A stretch of 15,247 nt of DNA. Origin: Sulfurimonas sp. Its GTDB lineage: Bacteria; Campylobacterota; Campylobacteria; Campylobacterales; Sulfurimonadaceae. Positions 1-5,863 of this stretch are shown here, one piece after another (position 1 is the stretch's first letter; each line of letters opens with the position of its first letter). The notes under the pieces are model-generated. The model saw only the letters and a program-made list of their open reading frames with translations. It was not told the origin of the DNA and did no database searches. The stretch is from NCBI GenBank assembly GCA_027066935.1, contig JAMOMX010000103.1:1-15247 (forward strand), in the 5' to 3' direction. Made by a program: the position numbers and the translations under genes.

Positions 1-306
1 ATAATTTTTTACAACTTTTGGTTGTTTACCTTTGAGTTTTTCATACAGATACCACCCATCTTTTTTATCAATACAGGTAGGTACATTTAAACCAGCAGAT
101 TTTAGCATATTAAGAAGTTGTATATCTTGGTTTATTTTTTTAGTTATATCTCTTTCATATTTTTTTAAAATATAGCTTGTAGAGTTTGTGTAAACTATAT
201 ATGTAGTGTCGATAGAACCAGATATAGTTGGTATAATTTTTGTAAAATTATAAGAGTTAAATATATTATTTAACTGTTTGAGAGTTATTTGTGTTTTTAC
301 TCCCAT
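1..306 (-). CDS. APH/homoserine-kinase-like small-molecule phosphotransferase, C-terminus outside window
   Basis: The N-terminal 102 codons are in the window and the rest runs off the left edge. The translation (MGVKTQITLKQ..., SGSIDTTYIV, YILKKYERD, LLNMLKSAGLNVP, YLYEKLKGKQP) has the order of the APH/choline kinase/homoserine kinase II fold: a Gly-containing loop after strand 1, the ATP-binding Lys in 'YILKKY', then a helix and the hinge-like 'YLYEKLKG'. The catalytic loop is beyond the window, so activity cannot be checked. The ATG at 306 follows an in-frame TAG immediately upstream, so no longer start is possible. The gene lies 26 bases after the Cys-rich gene, in the same run as btuD-btuC. 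In that setting a threonine, ethanolamine or similar kinase for the nucleotide-loop arm of corrinoids is an attractive guess, but homoserine or another substrate is equally possible. Confidence 0.7.
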   Translation of the reverse strand, partial: MGVKTQITLKQLNNIFNSYNFTKIIPTISGSIDTTYIVYTNSTSYILKKYERDITKKINQDIQLLNMLKSAGLNVPTCIDKKDGWYLYEKLKGKQPKVVKNY

Positions 307-332
307 CTATTTAAATATCTGCTTTTTTAAAT

Positions 333-755
333 TTAATTTGCACTACATATATCCATGATTTTTTTCCAATCTGTATCAAAGTTTTTTAATACAAACTCTT
401 CATGATGAGGTACTGTGCATGAAGAGCAGTCTTGATGAATTTTACCTTTAGATTTTAGTTTTTCGCCATTGTTTATATCACATCTGCTTAAAATTTTAAA
501 TTCTTTGTAGGTATCTAGTCCATCATCGTTAAAACGAAAGTTTGGACAGGCACAAAGATAACAGTTTAAATTTTCCATATCGTGACATTTTTTATTTTTT
601 TTGTAAAGTGGGCAAAAATCTATCTCATTTTTTACCATGCTCTCAAACTTAAAATAATCTACAATTTGCTCTTTTGTATAGTTTTTTTCTATAAGTTTAT
701 TTACTATTGTTTTATGTTTGGAAGCATGTTTGTTAAACCAGGAAAGATAACTCAT
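333..755 (-). CDS. Cysteine-rich small-domain protein
   Basis: This 140-aa soluble protein has nine cysteines, at residues 48, 57, 65, 68, 70, 92, 110, 113 and 137. They sit in the pattern FCPLY...KCHD...CYLCACPNFRF...C...CSSCTVPHH, which looks like a metal-binding (zinc or Fe-S) site. It matches what I know of the 'cysteine-rich small domain' family, small proteins often encoded near cobalamin salvage or synthesis genes; their biochemical role is not established. An N-terminal helical stretch (residues 1-45) precedes the Cys region. The start ATG overlaps the btuC stop in an ATGA, so the two are likely translationally coupled. The link to corrinoid metabolism rests on family knowledge and neighbours, not on a visible catalytic motif. 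Confidence 0.8.
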   Translation of the reverse strand: MSYLSWFNKHASKHKTIVNKLIEKNYTKEQIVDYFKFESMVKNEIDFCPLYKKNKKCHDMENLNCYLCACPNFRFNDDGLDTYKEFKILSRCDINNGEKLKSKGKIHQDCSSCTVPHHEEFVLKNFDTDWKKIMDICSAN

Positions 756-1717
756 TTTGAACTCTTTTGAATGATAAGGTATATAAAAAACGGCCCACCA
801 ATAAGTGCTGTAACTATCCCTATGGGCAGTTCACTTTGGGTAGATATCGCTCTGACAATTGTATCACAAAAAACTAAGAAAAATCCACCAAAAAGGGCTG
901 TTTTTAAGATACGGTTATTTACAGTTGATGGATGAAGTTTAGCTACTATGTGAGGAACTATTAATCCTATAAATCCTATAGGTCCGCTAATACTCACAAG
1001 TGTTCCAATCCCAAGAGATGATATGCTCAAAAGTATAAGTGTAACTTTTTTGGTATCTACACCCTTAAGTGATGCTTGCTCATCCGAGATACTAAGCAGT
1101 TGAAGCTCAAATCTGTATAGATAAACACTTAGAAAAAATGCAAAAGCGACAAGACCAAGTAAAATTGGATTTTGCCAACCAATTACAGAGAGAGAACCCA
1201 TAGTAAAACGGATCAACATATCATTTTGCATAGCTGATCCTAGATAAAATATTATCATCAAGCATGAGGTATAAAAAAGTGATAGTGCTATCCCCAATAG
1301 CAACAATGATTGTTGTTGTGAACTTTGCAGATACCTAGATAGATAGATGAGCAAAAAAACAGTAAACATCGCTCCAAAAAAGCCAAATACGCTAATGGCA
1401 GCTATACCAAATACTAAACTTCCAAGCCCAAGTTTTATGGCAATACCAGCTCCTAAAACTGCACCACTTGAAATTCCCAAAGTATAAGGTGTCATTAGTG
1501 CATTTCTAAACAAAGTTTGAAATAACAACCCACTAAGAGCTAAAATAGCTCCTGCAAAAAAAGCAAATAAAACTCTAGGAACTCTTAAATCAAAAAAGAT
1601 TTGTGATGTTAAAGAATTTTGATTTAGTATATCGTTCATCTCTAAATTTACAGCACCTATAAAAGGGGATAATATTAAGATAGCAACAAGAACAAACCAC
1701 ATGAAAAATTTAATCAT
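752..1717 (-). CDS. btuC: BtuC/FecCD-type ABC transporter permease
   Basis: This 321-aa, very hydrophobic inner-membrane protein belongs to the FecCD family, whose members take up cobalamin, haem or Fe-siderophores. Family landmarks are clear: LRVPR near residue 44-48, the segment at residues 57-90 (GAILALSGLLFQ then TPYTLGISSGA), and the coupling region SGPIGFIGLIVPHI at 244-257 followed by a conserved Asp-Arg pair (CDTIVR, 284-289). About nine to ten membrane segments can be drawn, and the length is normal. Its ATG overlaps the end of btuD by 8 bases (ATGATTAA) and its stop overlaps the Cys-rich gene by 4, so it is inside a coupled operon. Substrate cannot be read from the permease alone; the corrinoid assignment comes from BtuF-like and Cys-rich neighbours. 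Confidence 0.9.
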   Translation of the reverse strand: MIKFFMWFVLVAILILSPFIGAVNLEMNDILNQNSLTSQIFFDLRVPRVLFAFFAGAILALSGLLFQTLFRNALMTPYTLGISSGAVLGAGIAIKLGLGSLVFGIAAISVFGFFGAMFTVFLLIYLSRYLQSSQQQSLLLLGIALSLFYTSCLMIIFYLGSAMQNDMLIRFTMGSLSVIGWQNPILLGLVAFAFFLSVYLYRFELQLLSISDEQASLKGVDTKKVTLILLSISSLGIGTLVSISGPIGFIGLIVPHIVAKLHPSTVNNRILKTALFGGFFLVFCDTIVRAISTQSELPIGIVTALIGGPFFIYLIIQKSSK

Positions 1718-2435
1718 ACAAAGCTACCATATTGTTAAATTTTACACCATAAAGCTCACTTAAAGTTTTATCTTCAAAAAATTCATCTCCATAAAGTTTG
1801 GCTTTTTTATCTTTTATAAAAAGAACTTCTGAGCCTACATAAGATGCCAAATGTAAATCGTGAGTGATTAAAATAATTTGATGATCTTTTTTTAATCTCT
1901 TAATATGCTCGGCAATTATTTTAGAGTTATGTGGGTCAAGGTTGGCAGTAGGCTCATCAAATATAATAATTTTACTTTCTCCTGTCAGTGCTGCAGCTAT
2001 CAAAACGAGTTGTTGCTCACCAGAACTAAGTGAATTTACCAGATGATCTTTTAGGTGATCTATTTTTAAAAACTCTAAAGTTTGTTTTGTTATGTTTTTG
2101 TCTTCAAGCGAGTAATCAAAAAAGTTTTTTTTGTAGGTAAATCTACCAAGCAGCACAAACTCTTGCACTGTAATAAACTGCTCATAAATTTCTAGTTTTG
2201 CAGGAACATAAGAGATGGTTTTTGCTCTTTGATTTAATGAGAGTTCTTTAATATTTTTAGAGTTTATTAAAATCTCTCCATCATATTTTACAAGTGAGCA
2301 AATAGCTTTAGCCAGTGTGCTTTTTCCACTTCCGTTTGCACCTAAGATGCTAAGATGATTTTTAATGTTAATGGTGATATTATCAAGTATAATTTTTTTA
2401 TCAAATTCACATCTTAGAGCTTTTAAATCAATCAT
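1710..2435 (-). CDS. btuD: BtuD-type ABC transporter ATP-binding protein
   Basis: This is the 241-aa ATPase of the importer. Walker A is GANGSGKS at residues 32-39, the signature is LSSGEQ at 136-141, Walker B is IIIFDE at 156-161 with EPTANLDP following, and the H-loop His is at 192 (LITHDLH). The length is usual for the family. The Q-loop region reads SYVPAKLEIYEQF (75-87): the Gln that normally follows 'VP' is Ala here. The ATG at 2435 has an AGG six bases upstream and an extended -10 promoter about 25 bases upstream. The protein ends inside btuC with an 8-base overlap. It is separated from its probable periplasmic partner btuF by about 4.4 kb of oppositely oriented accessory genes, and a decayed copy of its first ~23 codons lies at about 4301-4369. 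Confidence 0.9.
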   Translation of the reverse strand: MIDLKALRCEFDKKIILDNITINIKNHLSILGANGSGKSTLAKAICSLVKYDGEILINSKNIKELSLNQRAKTISYVPAKLEIYEQFITVQEFVLLGRFTYKKNFFDYSLEDKNITKQTLEFLKIDHLKDHLVNSLSSGEQQLVLIAAALTGESKIIIFDEPTANLDPHNSKIIAEHIKRLKKDHQIILITHDLHLASYVGSEVLFIKDKKAKLYGDEFFEDKTLSELYGVKFNNMVALYD

Positions 2436-2439
2436 TCAT
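2428..2439. repeat. 12-bp junction repeat, left boundary of accessory block
   Basis: TCAATCATTCAT on the plus strand (ATGAATGATTGA on the minus strand) contains the btuD start codon. The same 12 bases end btuF at 6881-6892 (ATG AAT GAT TGA = ...MND stop). They recur at 4254-4265 (perfect) and 4362-4373 (11 of 12). The four bases upstream of the btuD ATG are not constrained by coding, yet they match the btuF end. This fits an ancestral 8-base btuF/btuD overlap split by insertion, with the 12-mer kept on both sides. Confidence 0.6.
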
Positions 2440-2459
2440 TACCTAGTATTTTTATGTGA

Positions 2460-2468
2460 ATTATAGCA
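2460..2468 (-). promoter_or_regulatory. Extended -10 promoter for btuD-btuC operon
   Basis: On the minus strand this reads TGCTATAAT, a perfect extended -10 (TG-n-TATAAT). Transcription would start near 2453, giving a leader of under 20 bases with an AGG six bases before the btuD ATG. No convincing -35 is seen, as is common in Campylobacterota. It would let btuD, btuC and the downstream genes be expressed despite being cut off from the btuB-btuF transcription unit. Confidence 0.55.
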
Positions 2469-2478
2469 TTTAATGGTC

Positions 2479-2567
2479 TGTTTTTAAATATTTTACAAGA
2501 AGTCTATTTGGTTTCAGTATCAGTCCATCTTACTTACTTGTTTTAAGGTTTTGCAAGAAGTCTATTT
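2479..2567. repeat. Pair of ~30-bp imperfect direct repeats
   Basis: The core TTTTACAAGAAGTCTATTT at 2491-2509 recurs as TTTTGCAAGAAGTCTATTT at 2549-2567 (18 of 19 identical), with similar T/A-rich bases before each, so the repeats span about 2479-2509 and 2539-2567. They lie between the btuD and hipBA promoters. No coding function is apparent. They could be remnants of an earlier insertion, a regulator binding pair, or a dispersed genomic repeat. Confidence 0.5.
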
Positions 2568-2615
2568 TACCACAGGAACGGATGGAACGAAGAAATGACA
2601 ATAAACTAAATTATA

Positions 2616-2624
2616 TGGTATAAT
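2616..2624 (+). promoter_or_regulatory. Extended -10 promoter of hipBA
   Basis: TGGTATAAT is a perfect extended -10 (TG-n-TATAAT) about 60 bases before the hipB ATG, with no clear -35. A start of transcription near 2631 would place the perfect palindrome at 2638-2649 just downstream, where a bound repressor would block transcription. Confidence 0.55.
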
Positions 2625-2637
2625 TATTTAAAAATAA

Positions 2638-2649
2638 ATACTTAAGTAT
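2638..2649. promoter_or_regulatory. Perfect palindrome in hipBA leader, possible HipB operator
   Basis: ATACTTAAGTAT is a perfect 12-bp palindrome lying 35 bases before hipB and just after the predicted transcription start. Autorepression by the HTH antitoxin at inverted-repeat operators is the rule for hipBA systems. Short A/T palindromes also arise by chance in DNA of this composition, so the assignment is tentative. Confidence 0.35.
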
Positions 2650-2684
2650 CTATATACAGTTTAAATATCTAAAAAGGAATAATT

Positions 2685-2996
2685 ATGATTGAATTTTTTA
2701 CAGCATTTGATGTTATGGAAAAGTTTGTTGATATGATTGAAAAAGAACGAATCAGAAAAAATATGACACAAAAAGATTTATATAAAGCTTCTGGTTTATC
2801 TCCAAGCGCATACCGTGCTTTTATGGATACAAAAAATACAAAATTTGAAAATATTGTAAATCTATTGTTTGTATTAGATTTAACTTCAAAGCTTGAGCAA
2901 TTGATAAAAGTAGAAGAGTTCACTTCATTAGATGAAATTAGAAATGAGAAAAATAAAAAAATCAGCAAAAGAGTAAGAAAGAGTAAAAATGATTGA
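2685..2996 (+). CDS. hipB: HipB-like XRE-family antitoxin/regulator
   Basis: This 103-aa protein has a Cro/C1-type helix-turn-helix at about residues 18-62: ERIRKNMTQKDLYKASGLS followed by the recognition helix PSAYRAFMDTKN and the 'FENIVNLLFVLDL' helix. A charged, Lys-rich C-terminal tail follows (KNKKISKRVRKSKND). It is most likely the antitoxin that binds the operator and holds HipA inactive. AAAAGGA ends six bases before the ATG, a good ribosome-binding site. Its last 8 bases overlap the hipA start (ATGATTGA), which fits coupled translation with antitoxin first, the standard hipBA order. Specific pairing with this HipA is inferred from the overlap. Confidence 0.85.
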   Translation: MIEFFTAFDVMEKFVDMIEKERIRKNMTQKDLYKASGLSPSAYRAFMDTKNTKFENIVNLLFVLDLTSKLEQLIKVEEFTSLDEIRNEKNKKISKRVRKSKND

Positions 2997-4239
2997 AATT
3001 GATGTGTACATTTATGATAAAAAAATAGGTATTCTTTTAGAACACGAAGCAAGTATATATTTTGAATACGATAAAAATTTTATAGCAAGCGGACTTGAAA
3101 TATCACCTATTAAACTTCCTCTAAAAAATACTTTATATAAAAACTATGACCATAAATCTTTATATCAAGGTATGGCTGGTGTATTTTTTGATTCATTACC
3201 AGACAAGCATGGTATTGCTTTTATTGATAGGTATTTTGAAAGACAGGGGCTAAAAAGCCATGAGGTTACACTACTACATAGACTTAGCTTTATTGGAGAT
3301 AGAGGTATGGGGGCGATTGAGTATTTACCTAGGGAGCATGAAGAGAATGTTTTAAGGGCAGATATAATTGATGCTAAAGATACCTATGAGAACATGAAAA
3401 AGAACATTAATGATAAAAATTCATCAATTGAAGACTTAATGAATATTCTTGATAGTGTTTCTCCTGTAGGTGGAGCAAGACCTAAAATGCTTGTGCAGTA
3501 TGATAAGAGTAGCAAAAAAATTAGGAGAAACACAAAAAAGTTAGAAAAAGGATGTATAAGAGCAATCATTAAATTTGATGAAGTTTATGAAGGTGTTGGA
3601 AGTATTGGGCTTACAAAGTTAGAATTTATTATGATGAGTATGGCAAAAGAAGTGGGAATTAAAACAGCAAAATTTGAACTAATCCAAGAAAATTGTTTTC
3701 ATCATCTACTAGTAGAGAGATTTGATAGAACTAAAAATGATGAAAAGATTCACATGTGTAGTGCGTCTGGTCTTTTACATATAGATATCTCTGTAGCACA
3801 AGTTACAACTTACGAGCATCTATTGATGTTAACAAAAAAAATGTGTAAAAGCCAAGAAGATATAGAAGAACTGTTTAAGAGAATGGTTTTAAATGTATTG
3901 ATACTTAACCTTGATGATCATGCTAAAAATTTTGCATTTTTGATGGATAAGTCTGGAAAGTGGACTTTATCTCCTGCATACGATATTACTTTTTCAAAAG
4001 ATTTGGCAAAGCAGCATATTACAACCATTTGTGGTAAGGCTTTAGATATTACTAGGATTGATGTTTTAAAAATTGCAACTTCACACTCTATTAAATCTGC
4101 AGTTGCAAATAAAATTATTGATGAGAGTATTAAAGTTGCTACAACTTTTAAAGAACGAGCAGAGGCTTTAGGGCTTGAAGATTGTGATATAAAAAAGTAT
4201 AAGAATGATATAGATAGTCAAATTGAGCTTTTATCTTAA
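2989..4239 (+). CDS. hipA: HipA-family Ser/Thr kinase toxin
   Basis: This 416-aa HipA-fold kinase is close to the E. coli HipA length (440). The N-terminal HipA domain (about 1-110) includes GVFFDSLPDKHG (64-75) and SFIGDRGMGAIEY (100-112). The kinase core has PVGGARPK at 159-166, the Lys of IIKF at 195, VERFDR at 242-247, the catalytic LDDHAKN at 308-314 (Asp309 and Asn314) and the metal-binding SPAYDI at 328-333 (Asp332). All catalytic residues are present, so it should be active. The E. coli inhibitory autophosphorylation site (Ser150, just before VAGAQEK) aligns with Pro159 here, though Ser158 is adjacent. In E. coli HipA phosphorylates glutamyl-tRNA synthetase and causes growth arrest; the target here is unknown. 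It is followed directly by the btuF' scar. Confidence 0.88.
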   Translation: MIEIDVYIYDKKIGILLEHEASIYFEYDKNFIASGLEISPIKLPLKNTLYKNYDHKSLYQGMAGVFFDSLPDKHGIAFIDRYFERQGLKSHEVTLLHRLSFIGDRGMGAIEYLPREHEENVLRADIIDAKDTYENMKKNINDKNSSIEDLMNILDSVSPVGGARPKMLVQYDKSSKKIRRNTKKLEKGCIRAIIKFDEVYEGVGSIGLTKLEFIMMSMAKEVGIKTAKFELIQENCFHHLLVERFDRTKNDEKIHMCSASGLLHIDISVAQVTTYEHLLMLTKKMCKSQEDIEELFKRMVLNVLILNLDDHAKNFAFLMDKSGKWTLSPAYDITFSKDLAKQHITTICGKALDITRIDVLKIATSHSIKSAVANKIIDESIKVATTFKERAEALGLEDCDIKKYKNDIDSQIELLS

Positions 4240-4253
4240 TGTAAATCAGATTG

Positions 4254-4298
4254 TCAATCATTCATCTCTGAACAAAGTCGTTTAATTGTGAGTGTATT
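4254..4298 (-). pseudogene. Fragment of the btuF 3' end
   Basis: Positions 4254-4292 match the real btuF end at 6881-6919 at 36 of 39 bases. Read on the minus strand it encodes T-L-T-I-K-R-L-C-S-E-M-N-D-stop, against A-L-T-I-K-R-L-Y-S-E-M-N-D-stop in btuF. Two of the three differences are silent and one gives Tyr to Cys, so the copy diverged under coding constraint or came from a related allele, rather than being a fresh duplication. Similarity fades past about 4298, where btuD-like sequence begins. The left boundary is the btuF stop codon, 14 bases after the hipA stop. Confidence 0.8.
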
Positions 4299-4369
4299 AC
4301 AAGATTTACACTTAAAATTTTAAGATGATTTTTTTATCAAAATTACAAGGTATTTTTTAAATCTATCAT
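4299..4369 (-). pseudogene. Decayed fragment of the btuD 5' end
   Basis: On the minus strand, from the ATG at 4369, this gives MIDLKNT, then after an apparent 2-base deletion NFDKKIIL-KILSVNL. The intact BtuD begins MIDLKALRCEFDKKIIL-DNITINI. The DNA around FDKKIIL (4326-4345) matches 2391-2408 closely, and the bases before the ATG (ATGA) match as well. Only about 23 codons remain, with a frameshift, so it is not functional. The fragment runs straight into the btuF' fragment, giving a btuD'-btuF' hybrid scar. Of the rest of the hipA-methyltransferase gap, 4374-4500 shows nothing I can identify. Confidence 0.65.
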
Positions 4370-4520
4370 TCATAATTCAGTGTATTTTATTTATGCATCA
4401 ATCTTCTGCCTGTTATCGTTTTAGATTTATTTTTTGGAATTGAACTCTCTGAATAAATAAGACCTAATTAATAAAAATATTGCAATTTGACATATTTTAA
4501 GATATAAAAAATAATTATTG

Positions 4521-4526
4521 TATAAT
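4521..4526 (+). promoter_or_regulatory. -10 box for the restriction-modification genes
   Basis: TATAAT occurs 30 bases before the methyltransferase ATG in a very A/T-rich stretch; transcription would start near 4533. A TTGACA at 4487-4492 is 28 bases upstream of it, too far to be its -35. A ribosome-binding site AGGA lies at 4541-4544, 11 bases before the ATG, which is longer than ideal. Confidence 0.45.
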
Positions 4527-4555
4527 ACAAAAAATATAGCAGGAAATTAGAATAT

Positions 4556-5863
4556 ATGCATCAATTAAATAGAACACAAATTAATTTTAATGAGTATCCA
4601 TTTTATAAAATAGATGCTGACTTATATCAGAATGTATATGAAAATATTAAAACAGATTACATAGATAATAAAAATCTAAATTGGGTAGAAAAAGAATTAG
4701 AAAATCAAAAATCAAAAATAAGACTAGCCACAATGTTCTCTGGAATTGGAGCAGTTGAGTTTGCTTTAAAAAGATTAAATTTAAATAGTGAAATTATTTT
4801 TGCTTGTGATAATGATAAATTTGTTAAAGAAAGTTATTTTGCAAATTATAACATATCTAATGAAAATTGGTATGATGATGTGATGAATATAAAAGGAAAA
4901 AAATATAAGAATACAATAGATTTATTAGTTGGAGGTAGTCCCTGTCAATCTTTTTCTATGGTTGGAAAAAGAAAAGGTTTTAATGATACAAGAGGAACAC
5001 TTTTTTATGAATTTGCAAGAGTGGTTAAAGAAAGTCAACCAAAAATTTTTATATATGAAAATGTAAAAGGACTTATAAATCATGATAAGGGTAATACCTT
5101 TGAAACAATAAAAGCAACTTTTGATGAACTTGGATATAAATATTATTATAAATTATTAAATGCAAAAGACTATGGAATGGCTCAACATAGAGAACGAATT
5201 TTTGTAATTGGTTTTAAAGATAAATCAATTAATTTTGAATTCCCTGAAAGTATTCCTTTGAAGCATAAAATGCAAGATTTTTTAGAGGACTATATTGACA
5301 GCAAATATTATTTAAAAGAAAAAGGTGTTAAATTTGTTACAAGTTCTAAAAATAGAAAAAAACGATATACCCAAATAAATGGAGATATAGCAATTTGTCA
5401 AAAAGCAAATCAACAGTTTAATTGGCATGGTGATTTTATTTATGAAAATAAGAATAAACAAGAATTTAATGAATTTATATTTAATATCAATGAAGTTGAA
5501 GAAAAATATTATTTATCTGAAAAAGTAACTAAATATGTATTATCAACAGGAACTAAAAATTTTAAAACAACTATAAAAACTGATTTAGAAGTAGCAAGAC
5601 CATTATTACAAACGATGCATAAAATGCATCGTGCAGGTGTTGATAATTATGTTACTCATAACAAAGGAAGAATTAGAAAATTAACTCCAAAAGAGTGTTT
5701 ACGATTAATGGGGTTTGGAGATGGATTTAAACAAGTAGTAAGTGATACTCAAATGTATAGACAAGCTGGAAATAGTATTGTAGTTGATGTTTTAATTGCA
5801 TTATTAAAACAAATGGATATTAGCAAATTTGGAATTACTAATGAAAATCAATCTTTTAAATAA
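4556..5863 (+). CDS. DNA (cytosine-5-)-methyltransferase of a type II restriction-modification system
   Basis: This 435-aa C5-methyltransferase has the full motif order: motif I ATMFSGIGAVEFAL (58-71), motif IV GGSPCQSFS with catalytic Cys130 (126-134), motif VI ENV (168-170), motif VIII QHRERIF (210-216), motif IX RKLTPKECLRLMGF (374-387) and motif X RQAGNSIVVDV (402-412). The target recognition domain must lie in about 225-370; I cannot read its sequence specificity. About 55 residues precede motif I, longer than in compact enzymes such as M.HhaI. It protects host DNA from the downstream HNH nuclease, whose gene overlaps its 3' end by 23 bases. No separate controller gene is next to it. It looks intact and active. 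Confidence 0.93.
   Translation: MHQLNRTQINFNEYPFYKIDADLYQNVYENIKTDYIDNKNLNWVEKELENQKSKIRLATMFSGIGAVEFALKRLNLNSEIIFACDNDKFVKESYFANYNISNENWYDDVMNIKGKKYKNTIDLLVGGSPCQSFSMVGKRKGFNDTRGTLFYEFARVVKESQPKIFIYENVKGLINHDKGNTFETIKATFDELGYKYYYKLLNAKDYGMAQHRERIFVIGFKDKSINFEFPESIPLKHKMQDFLEDYIDSKYYLKEKGVKFVTSSKNRKKRYTQINGDIAICQKANQQFNWHGDFIYENKNKQEFNEFIFNINEVEEKYYLSEKVTKYVLSTGTKNFKTTIKTDLEVARPLLQTMHKMHRAGVDNYVTHNKGRIRKLTPKECLRLMGFGDGFKQVVSDTQMYRQAGNSIVVDVLIALLKQMDISKFGITNENQSFK

Noticed and set aside
2685..2999. Identical ATGATTGA at the starts of hipB, hipA and btuD, as a possible repeat
   Set aside because: Similarity stops after the first two or three codons (Met-Ile-Glu/Asp) and is explained by coincidence of N-termini; it is distinct from the 12-bp junction repeat, which extends upstream of btuD's ATG.
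2669..3052. Long open frame on the minus strand opposite hipB
   Set aside because: It is antiparallel to a well-supported HTH gene, is rich in Phe/Ile/Ser as expected of a shadow of A/T-rich coding DNA, and has no matching motif.
4379..4447. Minus-strand reading frame tail (...SIPKNKSKTITGRRLMHK-stop) between the btuD' fragment and the methyltransferase promoter
   Set aside because: It is only ~23 codons after a stop, with no recognisable family; chance frames of this length are common.
4487..4492. Perfect TTGACA -35 box upstream of the methyltransferase gene
   Set aside because: It is 28 bases from the TATAAT at 4521, far beyond the usual 16-18, and no other -10 box fits it well.
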